NCBI GenBank assembly: GCA_964610745.1
Contig: CAZSYL010000016.1
Span: 1-64,000 of the forward strand
DNA length: 64,000 nucleotides
From: SHLQ01 sp964610745
GTDB taxonomy: Bacteria; Actinomycetota; Acidimicrobiia; Acidimicrobiales; SHLQ01
Direction: 5' to 3'
In this document: one piece after another, positions 52,337 to 61,740 of the stretch
Numbering within the stretch: position 1 is the stretch's first letter
Layout: each line of letters opens with the position of its first letter
Notes under the pieces: model-generated
Told to the model about the DNA's origin: nothing
What the model saw: the letters and a program-made list of their open reading frames with translations, nothing else
Database searches by the model: none
Translations under genes and position numbers: made by a program

Positions 52337-55300
52337 TCAGACCCGCACTTCATCCTCATCCTTGCGACCAGTAACAGCCACGAGGACGAATCCGAACATT
52401 GCCAGGATCGCTGCCCACAGTGCGAGGGTGAGCGAGTTGGCGCCGGTGAAGGCGAGCGGAGGTCCAGAAGTTGCCGTGGACGACGTCACGATGCCTGCAT
52501 CGATGGTCGGGTTGAACTCGCCACCCTCAAGGGTGACGATTCCGGTCGAACCATCCGCACTTGCATCTGAGTCGAGAGCGTCGTCGCCGACGTTCTGGCT
52601 CGTGAACCCACGATCCTCTGGATCATCGAAGCTCACGGTGTACGAACCAGGAACCAGGCCGGTTACCGAGTACTCACCGTTTGCATCAGTGGTCGTGGTT
52701 GCAACAACCTCACCGGTCGCTGCATCACGAACCGTCACGATGACATCTGGGACACCTGGCTCGCCAGGATCCTGAACACCGTTGTTGTTCTCGTCAAAGA
52801 AGACGAACGAACCAAGGCCCGCATCTTCGATGAATCCGAAGTCAACCGTGAAGTTGATGTTGCCATCAGGCTCCTCAGCTGCAGCCAACACGATTGGATC
52901 CGTGAGTACGACGCCGTTGACAAAGTTGCCGTTGTCGTCGCCATCGTTGTCGTCGTCAGGGTCCGGAGCCGCACCATTGACGTCGTTGCCATTCGATGAG
53001 GTAACACCCTCGAGAGGTCCGCCAGGGGCGAAGTTCTCTGCAAGGACCTCGACGATGTAGGTGCCTTCTGCAAGTCCGTCGAAGCTGTAGTTACCGTTGG
53101 CATCGGTCGTGACAGTGAGAGGCTCGCCGTCAGGCCCTGGAACAGGGTTGCCATTGCCGTCGAGAAGTGCGAGCACGACTCCAGCGATTGGATCTTCACC
53201 CGGATCCTGTGCACCGTTGTTGTTGTCGTCGAAGAACACGAGGTTGCCGATCGACAAGGTGTACACACCAAAGTCAACCGTCAGGTTCGAGTCCGTATCA
53301 GGCGTACCCGTTGGCGAAACATCCGCTTCACCAGCAGGCTCGTTGCCAGCGGTCAAGGTGACCGGGCCGGACGACAATCCATTCGCAGCGGCTGGTCCGG
53401 TAACGATGCCGTCGGAGTTTCCGTCGACATCATCGTTCGGATCAGACGATACGCCTGCGCCGGTCGAACCATGGAAGCCCTCGAGAGGAGCGCCAGGTCC
53501 GAACTCAGATGCTGGAATGTGCACGGTGTAGGTGCCAGGAGCGATGCCGGTGAACAGGTAGAACCCGTCAGCATCGGTTACATCTGTTGCAACCACGTTG
53601 CCAGCTGCGTCGAGCAGCTGAATGGTCACGCCTTCTGCAACACCCTCGGTTGGGCCCTGCTCACCATCGTTGTTGTCATCGAAGAACACGGTGTTGCCGA
53701 GTTCCAGACCTGGCAAGAAGCCAAAGTCAACCGTCAGGTTCGAATCGGTATCAGCGACGCTTCCGTCCTCGAGTGCCTCGCCAGCTGGCTCGCCGCCAGC
53801 TGTCAGCATCACCGGCTGGGAGATCGATGCGAAGCCGTTGGCTGCATCACCGTTGTCATCGAGGTCGACATCGTCGTCAGGATCCGGTGCAACACCGTTG
53901 CCTGCTGTTGAACCAAGGCCCTGGAGGGCTTCGCCGTCAGCCTGCTGAGTGTCTGGAATAGCGACGATGAACTTGCCTTCGGGAAGGTTCTCAAAGACGT
54001 AGTTTCCGTCGGCGTCCGTGACCGTCGTAGCGATCAGGGATCCATCTTCGTCGAGCAACTGAACAACGACACCTGCGATGCCTGGTTCGGTTGGATCCTG
54101 GAATCCATCACCGTTCGAATCGAGCCAAACGGTCGAACCGAGGCGGAGCGAACCAACGAAGCCGAAGTCGACGGTCAGGTTGGAGCTAACATCGCTCCAT
54201 GACCCGTCCTCGTCAACCTCGCCAGCAGGCTCGGTGCCACCGAGGGTGACCGGAGCGCTGATCGAAGCAAAGCCAGGAGCTGGATCGCCATTGTCGTCGA
54301 GGTCGACATCGTCGTCAGGATCCGGTGCAGCACCGTTTCCGTCGGTCGATGCAAGACCTGCGAGGGCCTGGCCGCCAGCCTGCTGAGTGTCAGCGATTGC
54401 CACGACGTAGTCGCCAGCTGCAAGGTCCTCGAAGAGGTACTTGCCTTGAGCGTTGGTGGTCGTGGTGTCGATAATTGCATCCGGAGCTCCGGCTGCATTG
54501 GTCGACCACAACTGAACCTCGACACCAGCAACACCAGGCTCGCCAGCGTTCTGCACGCCGTCGATGTTGGTGTCGATGAATACCGTGTTACCGAGGCGGT
54601 AGTTGCGGACGAATCCGAGGTCGACGGTCAGGTTCGAATCGTCATCTGCGATCGGTCCATTTTCCTCTGCCTCGCCGGTTGGCTCGACATTGGAGGTCAA
54701 CGTGACTGGATCGCTGATCGAAGCGAAGCCCGCTTCCGGGTCGCCGTTGTCATCGAGGTCGACATCGTCATCAGGATCCGGTGCAACACCGTTGCCATCC
54801 GTCGACTCAAGACCATCGAGCGCGTTGCCCGAGTCCTGCTCGGAGTCAGCGACTGCGACAACGTAGTTACCTGGGAGGAGACCCTCGAAGATGTAGTTGC
54901 CGTTTGCGTCGGTGGTGTCCGTGGCGATGACGTTGCCTGCGGTGTCGAGCAACTGAACCTCGACCCCTTCGATTCCAGGTTCACCTGGGTTGGCGACGCC
55001 GTCGTTGTTGAGGTCCTCGAAGACCAGGTTGCCGAGGCGAAGGCCTTCGACGAAACCGAAGTCAACAGTCAGGTTCGAGTCTGCATCGACCCAGCCACCC
55101 TCGACAGCCTCACCCGTTGGCTCGTCGCCAGCGGAGAGGGTCACAGGTGCAGAGATCGAAGCAAAGCCTGCAGCCGAGTCACCGTTGTCATCGAGATCGG
55201 TGTCGTCGTCAGGATCCGGCGCAACACCGTTTCCTGATGTCGAACCAATGCCCTCGAGAGGTGCGCCGGCGTCCTGGTTGGACTCTGGGATTGCGACGAT

Positions 55301-58300
55301 GTAGTCGTCGGCTGCCAGGTTCTCAAAGACGTAGTTTCCATCGTTGTCGGTAGTGGTGGTTCCGATGAGCTGATCCGGATTGCCGGCAGCATCGACAGAC
55401 CAGAGCTGAACCTCAACACCGGCAATACCGGGTTCGTTTCCGTCCTGATCGCCGTCACCGTTCGAGTCGAGCCACACGGTGCTGCCCAAACGCAGGTCAC
55501 CAGTGAAGCCAAAGTCAACCGTGAGGTTCGAGAGTGAATCCACCCACGTACCATCCTCGGTGACCTCACCAGCAGGCTCGGTGCCACCAATGGTGACCGG
55601 AGCGCTGATCGAAGCAAAGCCAGCGGCTGGATCGCCATTGTCGTCGAGGTCAACATCGTCGTCAGGATCCGGTGCAGTACCGTTTCCGTCAGAGGATGAC
55701 AGACCATCGAGAGCTGGCTGGTTCACGCTCGAGATCGCAACGACGTACTCGCCGGCGTCGAGATCCTCGAAGATGTACTCACCCGAAGAATCGGTGGTCG
55801 TGGTTGCGACGACCGAGTTGTCCGCAGCGTTGAGCAGCTGAACATCAACTCCGGCGATACCGGGCTCGCCCGCATCCTGAACACCGTTGTTGTTCGGATC
55901 AAACCAGACCGTGTCGCCGAGGCGATACGAAGGAACGAAACCGAAGTCAACCGTAAGGTTCGAGTTGCCATCCGGGAAGACGGCATCTTCGCCAGCTTCG
56001 CCGAGAGGCTCACCGTTTCCGAGGGTCACTGGGGCCGAAACCGACGCGTACCCAGGGGCTGGGTCGCCGTTGTCATCGAGGTCGACGTCATCGTCAGGAT
56101 CTGGTGCAGTACCGTTTCCATCGGTCGACTCAAGACCATCGAGCGCTGCACCATCGAGCAACTGCGTCTCCGCAATCGCAACGACGTAGTCGCCTGCGTC
56201 GAGACCTTCGAACAGGTAGTTTCCGTTCGAGTCGGTGGTCTCGGTCGCTACAACGTTGCCAGCAGCGTCCTGCAGCTGGACTTCAACGCCAGCGATACCA
56301 GGCTCGCCGTTACCCTGCGAACCATCTTCGTCGAGGTCGAGGAACACGGTGTTGCCGAGGCGGTATGACTCAGGCACGAAACCGAAGTCCATCGAGTGGT
56401 CGGTTGCAGTTGCGGTAAACGTAACCGTTGGAACGCCGTTGACGAGAACGCCATCGGAGTCGTTGAAGTCGTCGCTTCCTGCGTTTGCAAAGGTGGGGAA
56501 ACCGAGGCCGTCATGCACGCCTCCGTTGAAGACACCACCGACGTCGTAGTTGTCCTGTGAGACAACGATGTCGTAGGTCGCACCGTGGTTAAAGCCATCG
56601 ATATCTGCAGTGTTGAAGCTGTAGAGGCCATCTTCATCGGTCGTGGTGGTCGCAATGGTTGCGCCAGCAGCGTTGACCAGTTCGATGACAACACCAGCGA
56701 GTGCACGCTCTTCAGGGTCGGCAATGCCGTCCTGATCAGCGTCAAACCAGACACGGTCGCCGACCTGAATGTCAGCAACGCCACAGACCGCTTCGACGTC
56801 ACCGATACCAGCTGCCTTCTCGAAGGTGCCCGTTGCGAGACCGTTGCGGCCGTTGTACAGGCGGTAGCCCTGGATGCTCTCACCGGTCGCGTTGTCGTAG
56901 TACTCGACACCACCCGACTGCCACGTTCCAGGAAGCTCGATTGGATCGAATGCGTTGTTGATCACGTATGGGCGACCAGGAATCTGAGCCGATGCACCGA
57001 GAGCGGTCTCGGAGTGAGAGCTCAGGTAGCTGTCGCCGGTGTAGAAGAAGTCAGGACCAGATGTTGGGTACGTGTATCCACCCGAACCATCGCTGAACGC
57101 ACGGACGGCGTCGCCCGAGCTCAGCGGCTGATCGAGCTGGTAGACGTTGCCGTCAGCGCCCTGATAGAAGGCGTTCGAGCCCATCTGGTGTCCCCAGAGG
57201 TCCATGAAGCCAATAACGAGGTCGTCTCCGTCAATCTCAATATCGGAGAGCAGAGGCTGAGCGTATGCAACGCCGCCAGCTGGGTAACCAGTGAAGTCTC
57301 CAACGAATGGAGGCTGGGTCAGCCATGGACGCCAGTCGGACTGTCCACGGTACGCGTTGTCGCCCGTGCCAGTGTTCTGCGAACCACGGCTGGTGGTTGG
57401 CAGTGGCACGTTGGTGACAAGGCTGAAGCCGCCGTTGAAGGCGTATACGTGAGCCGAAAGCTGCGATGCATCACCAAGGGCTGGGCCGTTGATGACGTCG
57501 GTTGGGTAGTCAGCAGCGTTGACCGAGCTCTCGCCCGAGCAGGTCACGCCGACGAGCAGCGTTGGACCATCAAAGCCAAGACCGAACGGACGAAGGTCCT
57601 GATCCGAGCAACGTGCGCCGGTCGAAGCCTGCGTGATTGGTGTCGTCGTGACGCCGCTGGCGTTTGCCGAGCCGTCGGCGTTTACAGGAATAGCAACGAG
57701 AAGCTTGCGACCGAGGTCAACGGTGTAGACCGTCGAGCCATCGGGCGAGACCTCGATGTCGCCAAGACCTTCACGACCGACTGCTGAGAATGCGTCGAAG
57801 TCGTTGAGCCATCCGTCGTCCTCACCGGAGTGAGGATCAGTGGCTGAGTTGTCTACGGTGTACCACGGTCCGACGTTGCCAGAGGCTTCAACGGCGTAGA
57901 TCGTGGTTGGGTTGTCGGTTGGGCCAAGCTGGGTATGACGCTTGACGAAAGCAGCACCAAGGGTCGTGCCATTCTCGAGGGTCTCGATTCCAAAGACGGT
58001 ACCGACCTGGCCAAGGGTGGCCTCGATCACGTAGTCGTCGTCGGTCCAATCGGATCCATCTGCTGCGCCATTGTCGACTGCGCCGTCGACGAAGCTTGCA
58101 ATCGCGACCTGATCGTCATGGTTCGCTACGTCTCCGAAGAGGAAGCACGAAGTCACGATCTCGGGCCGGTTCTCGCAGAACGTTCCGGGTGCAATGATTC
58201 CGGCGTTGCCGATTCCATTGATTCCACATTCGCTCGACGTCTCGACGAACTGCGTCAAACCAGCGGCATCAGGACCCTTAGGGGTGCTGGACCATTCGTT

Positions 58301-58645
58301 TGGAAGTCCTGAGAAATCAATACGAACCGGGAAGTCTTCGGTGTCGAGTCCCAAGGACCATGAACCGTCGCCTCCCGTTGTTGTGTTGAGTACGGTGCCG
58401 TTCGTTGTGGTAATCGCTACAGCGATCCCTGGCACTCCATCATCAAGAACCGCAGAGAAGTCATTGCTGACAAAACTGTAGTCCTCGGTTCGCTCTCCAT
58501 CGGCGTCATAATCCTGGAAAACTACTCCCGAACAGGTAGTCGGAGCAGCTGATGCTGCCCCGGCCGTAACTGCGAGTCCCGCCGCAGCAATTGCCAGAAC
58601 CAACGCACAAACGAAGACGCTTCCTCTGAAAGCATTTCGCAACAT
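52337..58645 (-). CDS. Giant SdrD_B-repeat surface protein with LAFTG cell-wall sorting signal
   Basis: 2102 residues. Signal peptide (VFVCALVLAIAAAGLAVTAG, then ASAA). One SdrD_B-like domain, then about 500 residues that look like a beta-propeller (IEVSPDGSTVYTVDLGRKLL). From about residue 630, ten more SdrD_B domains in tandem, each opening like LGNTVFxDxNxDGxQ, with ExGIAGVxVQL and TDxxGNYxFExL. Most are followed by an acidic Ca-binding-like stretch DPDDDVDLDDNGDP. The C-terminus has LAFTG at 2064-2068, a membrane span and KDEDEVRV. LAxTG is the class E sortase motif of Actinobacteria; the tail here is acidic after one Arg-Lys. No sortase gene is in the window. Confidence 0.9.
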   Translation of the reverse strand: MLRNAFRGSVFVCALVLAIAAAGLAVTAGAASAAPTTCSGVVFQDYDADGERTEDYSFVSNDFSAVLDDGVPGIAVAITTTNGTVLNTTTGGDGSWSLGLDTEDFPVRIDFSGLPNEWSSTPKGPDAAGLTQFVETSSECGINGIGNAGIIAPGTFCENRPEIVTSCFLFGDVANHDDQVAIASFVDGAVDNGAADGSDWTDDDYVIEATLGQVGTVFGIETLENGTTLGAAFVKRHTQLGPTDNPTTIYAVEASGNVGPWYTVDNSATDPHSGEDDGWLNDFDAFSAVGREGLGDIEVSPDGSTVYTVDLGRKLLVAIPVNADGSANASGVTTTPITQASTGARCSDQDLRPFGLGFDGPTLLVGVTCSGESSVNAADYPTDVINGPALGDASQLSAHVYAFNGGFSLVTNVPLPTTSRGSQNTGTGDNAYRGQSDWRPWLTQPPFVGDFTGYPAGGVAYAQPLLSDIEIDGDDLVIGFMDLWGHQMGSNAFYQGADGNVYQLDQPLSSGDAVRAFSDGSGGYTYPTSGPDFFYTGDSYLSSHSETALGASAQIPGRPYVINNAFDPIELPGTWQSGGVEYYDNATGESIQGYRLYNGRNGLATGTFEKAAGIGDVEAVCGVADIQVGDRVWFDADQDGIADPEERALAGVVIELVNAAGATIATTTTDEDGLYSFNTADIDGFNHGATYDIVVSQDNYDVGGVFNGGVHDGLGFPTFANAGSDDFNDSDGVLVNGVPTVTFTATATDHSMDFGFVPESYRLGNTVFLDLDEDGSQGNGEPGIAGVEVQLQDAAGNVVATETTDSNGNYLFEGLDAGDYVVAIAETQLLDGAALDGLESTDGNGTAPDPDDDVDLDDNGDPAPGYASVSAPVTLGNGEPLGEAGEDAVFPDGNSNLTVDFGFVPSYRLGDTVWFDPNNNGVQDAGEPGIAGVDVQLLNAADNSVVATTTTDSSGEYIFEDLDAGEYVVAISSVNQPALDGLSSSDGNGTAPDPDDDVDLDDNGDPAAGFASISAPVTIGGTEPAGEVTEDGTWVDSLSNLTVDFGFTGDLRLGSTVWLDSNGDGDQDGNEPGIAGVEVQLWSVDAAGNPDQLIGTTTTDNDGNYVFENLAADDYIVAIPESNQDAGAPLEGIGSTSGNGVAPDPDDDTDLDDNGDSAAGFASISAPVTLSAGDEPTGEAVEGGWVDADSNLTVDFGFVEGLRLGNLVFEDLNNDGVANPGEPGIEGVEVQLLDTAGNVIATDTTDANGNYIFEGLLPGNYVVAVADSEQDSGNALDGLESTDGNGVAPDPDDDVDLDDNGDPEAGFASISDPVTLTSNVEPTGEAEENGPIADDDSNLTVDLGFVRNYRLGNTVFIDTNIDGVQNAGEPGVAGVEVQLWSTNAAGAPDAIIDTTTTNAQGKYLFEDLAAGDYVVAIADTQQAGGQALAGLASTDGNGAAPDPDDDVDLDDNGDPAPGFASISAPVTLGGTEPAGEVDEDGSWSDVSSNLTVDFGFVGSLRLGSTVWLDSNGDGFQDPTEPGIAGVVVQLLDEDGSLIATTVTDADGNYVFENLPEGKFIVAIPDTQQADGEALQGLGSTAGNGVAPDPDDDVDLDDNGDAANGFASISQPVMLTAGGEPAGEALEDGSVADTDSNLTVDFGFLPGLELGNTVFFDDNNDGEQGPTEGVAEGVTIQLLDAAGNVVATDVTDADGFYLFTGIAPGTYTVHIPASEFGPGAPLEGFHGSTGAGVSSDPNDDVDGNSDGIVTGPAAANGLSSGPVTLTAGNEPAGEADVSPTGTPDTDSNLTVDFGVYTLSIGNLVFFDDNNNGAQDPGEDPIAGVVLALLDGNGNPVPGPDGEPLTVTTDANGNYSFDGLAEGTYIVEVLAENFAPGGPLEGVTSSNGNDVNGAAPDPDDDNDGDDNGNFVNGVVLTDPIVLAAAEEPDGNINFTVDFGFIEDAGLGSFVFFDENNNGVQDPGEPGVPDVIVTVRDAATGEVVATTTTDANGEYSVTGLVPGSYTVSFDDPEDRGFTSQNVGDDALDSDASADGSTGIVTLEGGEFNPTIDAGIVTSSTATSGPPLAFTGANSLTLALWAAILAMFGFVLVAVTGRKDEDEVRV

Positions 58646-58839
58646 TTGCGTTCATCCCTTATTCAAAACGGCGCGCGAACTGCGAACCGACATGTTCTAT
58701 TAACGGCAGATTGTTGCCGGAAATTTATAGGGCCAATAGGGCCACCGAGGTGGGTAAGTGTCACCAGTTTCAACAAAAAACCGGCCCCCTAATCGCAAAT
58801 ATGGTCGTAACTACCTACATACGTTCGATGCGCATACTG

Positions 58840-59028
58840 GTAATGCTCGACGCGACGAGAAACCGAACATTTCCGCACCGTTCTCAGCGTTCTCACAGGT
58901 TGACCGGGCAATGTTTCCCAGCGACAGACTTTCAGCTGGGGCCAATCCCAACCTCTGGTAACAGCAAAGAAGGTTTCGCAAATCCCAGCGCCCCCTCGTT
59001 TCCAGCCACGAGGGGGCGCTTTCTTTTT
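58840..59028 (+). ncRNA. Candidate small RNA ending at an intergenic terminator
   Basis: A textbook plus-strand terminator has no plus-strand gene in front of it. The sequence before it can fold: CCCAGC (58918-58923) with GCTGGG (58935-58940), and AACCT with AGGTT around 58950-58975. The 5' end is a guess. It does not match 6S, SRP, tmRNA, RNase P or riboswitch consensus sequences I know. Confidence 0.35.
58987..59028 (+). terminator. Rho-independent terminator without an upstream plus-strand gene
   Basis: Perfect 13-bp stem AGCGCCCCCTCGT / ACGAGGGGGCGCT with an 8-base loop, then TTCTTTTT. The minus strand has no T tract, so the direction is clear. Confidence 0.9.
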
Positions 59029-59050
59029 CGAACGACCGTCCGGTTTCAAT

Positions 59051-59084
59051 GAGTCTCGGTCGGCATGGAGTCTTGGTCGGCATG
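59051..59084 (+). repeat. Short tandem duplication
   Basis: Two adjacent 17-base units, GAGTCTCGGTCGGCATG and GAGTCTTGGTCGGCATG, one mismatch. Intergenic. Confidence 0.8.
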
Positions 59085-59124
59085 CTCAGTAGCGAAACCG
59101 CACAAGTAGCCGGGATACGAACCT

Positions 59125-59955
59125 CTAGCTCAGCGCCTGGTTCAGGTTGCCGCTTCGAAATCCCTCGAGATCGAGCGTGACGTACCGAAAGCCCGCCTGT
59201 TTCACGGCTGCGACGACCGCATCGCGCTGTTCGACGACCGACGCCAGCGAGTTGACCGGAACTTCGATTCGGGCAATCTCTTCGTAGTGACGTACCCGCA
59301 CTTCAGGGAAACCTAACTGTTTGAGTGCAAGCTCTGCACCTTCGACCGAGGTGAGTCGCTCGATCGTGACCGGGGTTCCGTATGGAATGCGCGACGCAAG
59401 GCACGCGGCCGCCGGTTTGTCGGCAGTGGCCAGGCCAAGATGGCGGCTGACCGAGCGAACAGTCTCCTTGTCGAGGCCCGCTTCAACGAAGGGGAACTGT
59501 GCCCCTCGCACCGCTGCCGCATGCTGGCCGGGGCGGTGGTCACCGAGGTCGTCCAGGTTGACACCAAGAATCACGGTTGCATCAAGCTCAGCCGCTATTG
59601 GTTCGACCACGTCCATGAGCGCATCCTTGCAATGAAAGCAGCGGTTGCCATCGTTCAATCGATAGGCGGCGTTCTCCATCTCGTGGGTCTCAACTTCGCG
59701 CCAGTCGAGACCCCATTGTGAGGCGAGCTCGTGGCAATCATTGCGCTCTGCGCCGGCGAGCGATGGCGAGATCGCCGTAACGGCCACGGCATTCTCGGCA
59801 CCGAGCGTGTCGGCGGCGACGTAGGCAAGCAACGCTGAATCAACGCCTCCGCTGAAGGCAACGACCACGCGTTCCAGCTTTCGCAGTTCATCCTGTAACG
59901 CGTCAAGGCAATGCACTCCCCCAGTGTGGTCAGATTCAAGCGATCCTCCACACAC
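59125..59955 (-). CDS. larE: LarE-like ATP-dependent sacrificial sulfurtransferase (PP-loop)
   Basis: 276 residues from a GTG at 59955; a GTG at 59916 is an alternative start. PP-loop ATPase motif VVVAFSGGVDSALLAYVAAD, then NRCFHCKDALMDVVEPIAAE, ILGVNLDDLGDHRPGQHAA, and AACLASRIPYGTPVTIERL, whose Cys corresponds to the sacrificial Cys in LarE. LarE adds sulfur to the pyridinium precursor of the nickel-pincer cofactor; larA, larB and larC are not in the window, so the true substrate may differ. Divergent from the epimerase-like gene by 26 bases. Confidence 0.85.
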   Translation of the reverse strand: MCGGSLESDHTGGVHCLDALQDELRKLERVVVAFSGGVDSALLAYVAADTLGAENAVAVTAISPSLAGAERNDCHELASQWGLDWREVETHEMENAAYRLNDGNRCFHCKDALMDVVEPIAAELDATVILGVNLDDLGDHRPGQHAAAVRGAQFPFVEAGLDKETVRSVSRHLGLATADKPAAACLASRIPYGTPVTIERLTSVEGAELALKQLGFPEVRVRHYEEIARIEVPVNSLASVVEQRDAVVAAVKQAGFRYVTLDLEGFRSGNLNQALS

Positions 59956-59981
59956 GGCGCCGGTTTTGCTTAACTCGTTTT

Positions 59982-60686
59982 ATGCAGTTTCCACTGGTTC
60001 CAGCGGACAGTGTTGGTTGGTTGACACCAGCCCAGATGAGAGAGGTCGATCGCGTCATGGTCGACGACCTCGGAATCCAGATCATTCAGATCATGGAGAA
60101 CGCGGGGCTCAACCTTGCCCGACTTGCTCTGTCGCGTTATGAGACCACCTCGCCGGTGGTCGTCGTTGGATCCGGCGGCAATGGCGGCGGAGGCCTCGTC
60201 GCTGCCCGTCACCTCGCTGTAGCTGGCCAAGGCGTCCGAGTGCTGCTCGCCAGCCCGCGTGACAGCTTCAAGGCGCTGTCGGCCCATCAGTTCGACATCG
60301 TCGATCGAATGGGGATTCCGATCGTGACCGAAGTCCCCGACGACGCCGACCTCTTTATCGATGCGGTCATTGGTTTCTCGCTGACGGGACCGCCGCAGGG
60401 CCGTGCGGGAGAGGTCATTTTCGCCATGGACGCGGCGCCAATCCCGGTGCTCTCGCTCGACACGCCCAGTGGGCTCGATCCTGCTACCGGCACCGCGTTC
60501 GACCCCTACGTCGGTGCTGACGCAACGTTGACGCTGGCACTTCCCAAGGTCGGCCTCCGCACCCACCACGCGGTGGGTGACCTGTTCGTAGCAAACCTCT
60601 CGATTCCCAATTCAATCTACGAGAGTATGGGAGTTGGCCCTGGGCCCGACTTCTCCGAGAGCACGATCATCGAGCTCCTGCTCTGA
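59982..60686 (+). CDS. nnrE: YjeF_N-domain protein, NAD(P)H-hydrate epimerase-like
   Basis: 234 residues, single YjeF N-terminal domain without the C-terminal dehydratase. Such enzymes interconvert R and S forms of hydrated NAD(P)H for repair. Seen: MREVDRVMVDDLGIQIIQIM then ENAGLNLARLA, GSGGNGGGGLVAARHLAVAG, IDAVIGFSLTGPPQG and LDTPSGLDPATG. The conserved NNGGDG loop reads GNGGGG, losing one Asn and the Asp near the metal and catalytic site, so activity may be altered. Name follows the family. Confidence 0.82.
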   Translation: MQFPLVPADSVGWLTPAQMREVDRVMVDDLGIQIIQIMENAGLNLARLALSRYETTSPVVVVGSGGNGGGGLVAARHLAVAGQGVRVLLASPRDSFKALSAHQFDIVDRMGIPIVTEVPDDADLFIDAVIGFSLTGPPQGRAGEVIFAMDAAPIPVLSLDTPSGLDPATGTAFDPYVGADATLTLALPKVGLRTHHAVGDLFVANLSIPNSIYESMGVGPGPDFSESTIIELLL

Positions 60687-60705
60687 CCCACCACGTTGAC
60701 GACGC

Positions 60706-61425
60706 CTATCCCTTGACCTGGTACGGCAACAATCGTTCGTAGGCCGCCATGGCCTCAGGCATCGCTGCTGCTGCTGTCGCGAGCAGCTCCACATCCTTCG
60801 ATGCGTACGGTTGCCACCCGATGGACTTCCAGACGCTGTCGTACCAGTGCTCTGCCCAAACACCATCCTCGGGTTTCGGGCCAGCAGGCCACGACATCAT
60901 GGCCTCATCAAAGTTGATGCCCAGCCGTTGACACACCTCGGCTAGAACTCGGGCTGGGTTCTTCAACAGGCTCTTCGTTTCGATCACGATCGGTTCTTCA
61001 CCGGCCTCGAGAATCGAATCAAGGATCGAACAGAGCTCGACAAAGCCAGTGTCAGCAATGGTCACGTCGGGCAACTGCACCTGAAGCGATGACAACATGT
61101 CGTGAGGTTCACGGGTCAGCAAGATATTGGGGCCCGCGCTCAGGAAGCTCCGATCGATACCCACCAGGTGCTTCGACATCTGTTTGAAGAACACCACAGG
61201 AGTGTCGTAGTCGGCCAGAAGAACGTCGGACACCACCTCAGCCCCGTCCACGCTTTGCGAGCCGAGCACATCTTCATGGCCCGGATGCACTCGCCCGGTC
61301 TCGTTCAGGTAGTGCGCGTACAACGGTTCATCGACCACGGTCGTATCTGCGCGCTGGCGCCATGAGTACATCATCGCGGTCGAGAGATTTCTCGGGCTCG
61401 ACCACATGTTGATGCGAAGTGTCAT
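60706..61425 (-). CDS. Sulfotransferase-like P-loop protein
   Basis: 239 residues. The N-terminal loop MWSSPRNLSTAMMYSWRQRA matches the 5'-phosphosulfate-binding region of the sulfotransferase family in its non-canonical form (SSPRN.ST.MM instead of PRSGTT). VFFKQMSKHLVGIDRSFLSA and ILLTREPHDMLSSLQVQL correspond to the strand and 3'-phosphate-binding RxP region. A true sulfuryl acceptor is unknown; related proteins of this type may be P-loop kinases or transferases. Third gene of a compact operon, 15 bases after the ABM gene. Confidence 0.75.
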   Translation of the reverse strand: MTLRINMWSSPRNLSTAMMYSWRQRADTTVVDEPLYAHYLNETGRVHPGHEDVLGSQSVDGAEVVSDVLLADYDTPVVFFKQMSKHLVGIDRSFLSAGPNILLTREPHDMLSSLQVQLPDVTIADTGFVELCSILDSILEAGEEPIVIETKSLLKNPARVLAEVCQRLGINFDEAMMSWPAGPKPEDGVWAEHWYDSVWKSIGWQPYASKDVELLATAAAAMPEAMAAYERLLPYQVKG

Positions 61426-61440
61426 TTGGCGAAGGCTTCG

Positions 61441-61740
61441 CTAGAGCGGCTCTTTACCGTCGGCTGTGTATTTGAAGAGGTTTCGCTCGACGCCGCTGAG
61501 TTTTTGGATCTCGCCTTGGAAGACAGCCATGTGTGGGGCCACGAAGTGTGCAGCCAGGTGCTGTTCGCTCTCCCACTCTTCAAACAGATGAAACACGGTG
61601 GGTTCGGCGAAGTTGCTAGAGAAGTCGTACGAGACGCACCCATCTTCCTTGACGGTCTCGGCCATCATCTCGGTCATGGCCGCGAGCGCCATGTCGCGAT
61701 CCTCCGGCTGGATCCTGAACGTTCCGGCAATCAAAATCAT
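61441..61740 (-). CDS. Antibiotic biosynthesis monooxygenase (ABM) domain protein
   Basis: 99 residues, dimeric ferredoxin-like alpha/beta barrel. MILIAGTFRIQPEDRDMALA, VKEDGCVSYDFSSNF and VFHLFEEWESEQHLAAHFVA are the standard features of the YgiN/ABM family, which includes cofactor-free monooxygenases and heme- or quinone-linked enzymes. Its start overlaps the aminotransferase stop by four bases. Substrate unknown. Confidence 0.88.
   Translation of the reverse strand: MILIAGTFRIQPEDRDMALAAMTEMMAETVKEDGCVSYDFSSNFAEPTVFHLFEEWESEQHLAAHFVAPHMAVFQGEIQKLSGVERNLFKYTADGKEPL

Larger units (their letters stand above)
58646..59124. other. Gene-free 480-base region with possible small RNA
   Basis: Lies between two minus-strand genes. 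It holds the promoter side of the giant gene (GCCCTATAAATTT read on minus, near 58722-58734, close to the box before the other surface gene), a strong plus-strand terminator, and a tandem duplication at 59051-59084. No open frame with coding character is seen between 58740 and 59030. Confidence 0.6.

Noticed and set aside
52900..56150. Regularly spaced near-identical DNA, CRISPR-like at first glance
   Set aside because: The period is several hundred bases and coincides with the SdrD_B protein repeats and their acidic DPDDD linkers; it is coding repetition.
58836..58850. CTGGTAATGC resembling part of a TPP riboswitch
   Set aside because: None of the other conserved TPP elements (CTGAGA, ACCCTT-GAACCTGAT) are present and no thiamine gene follows.
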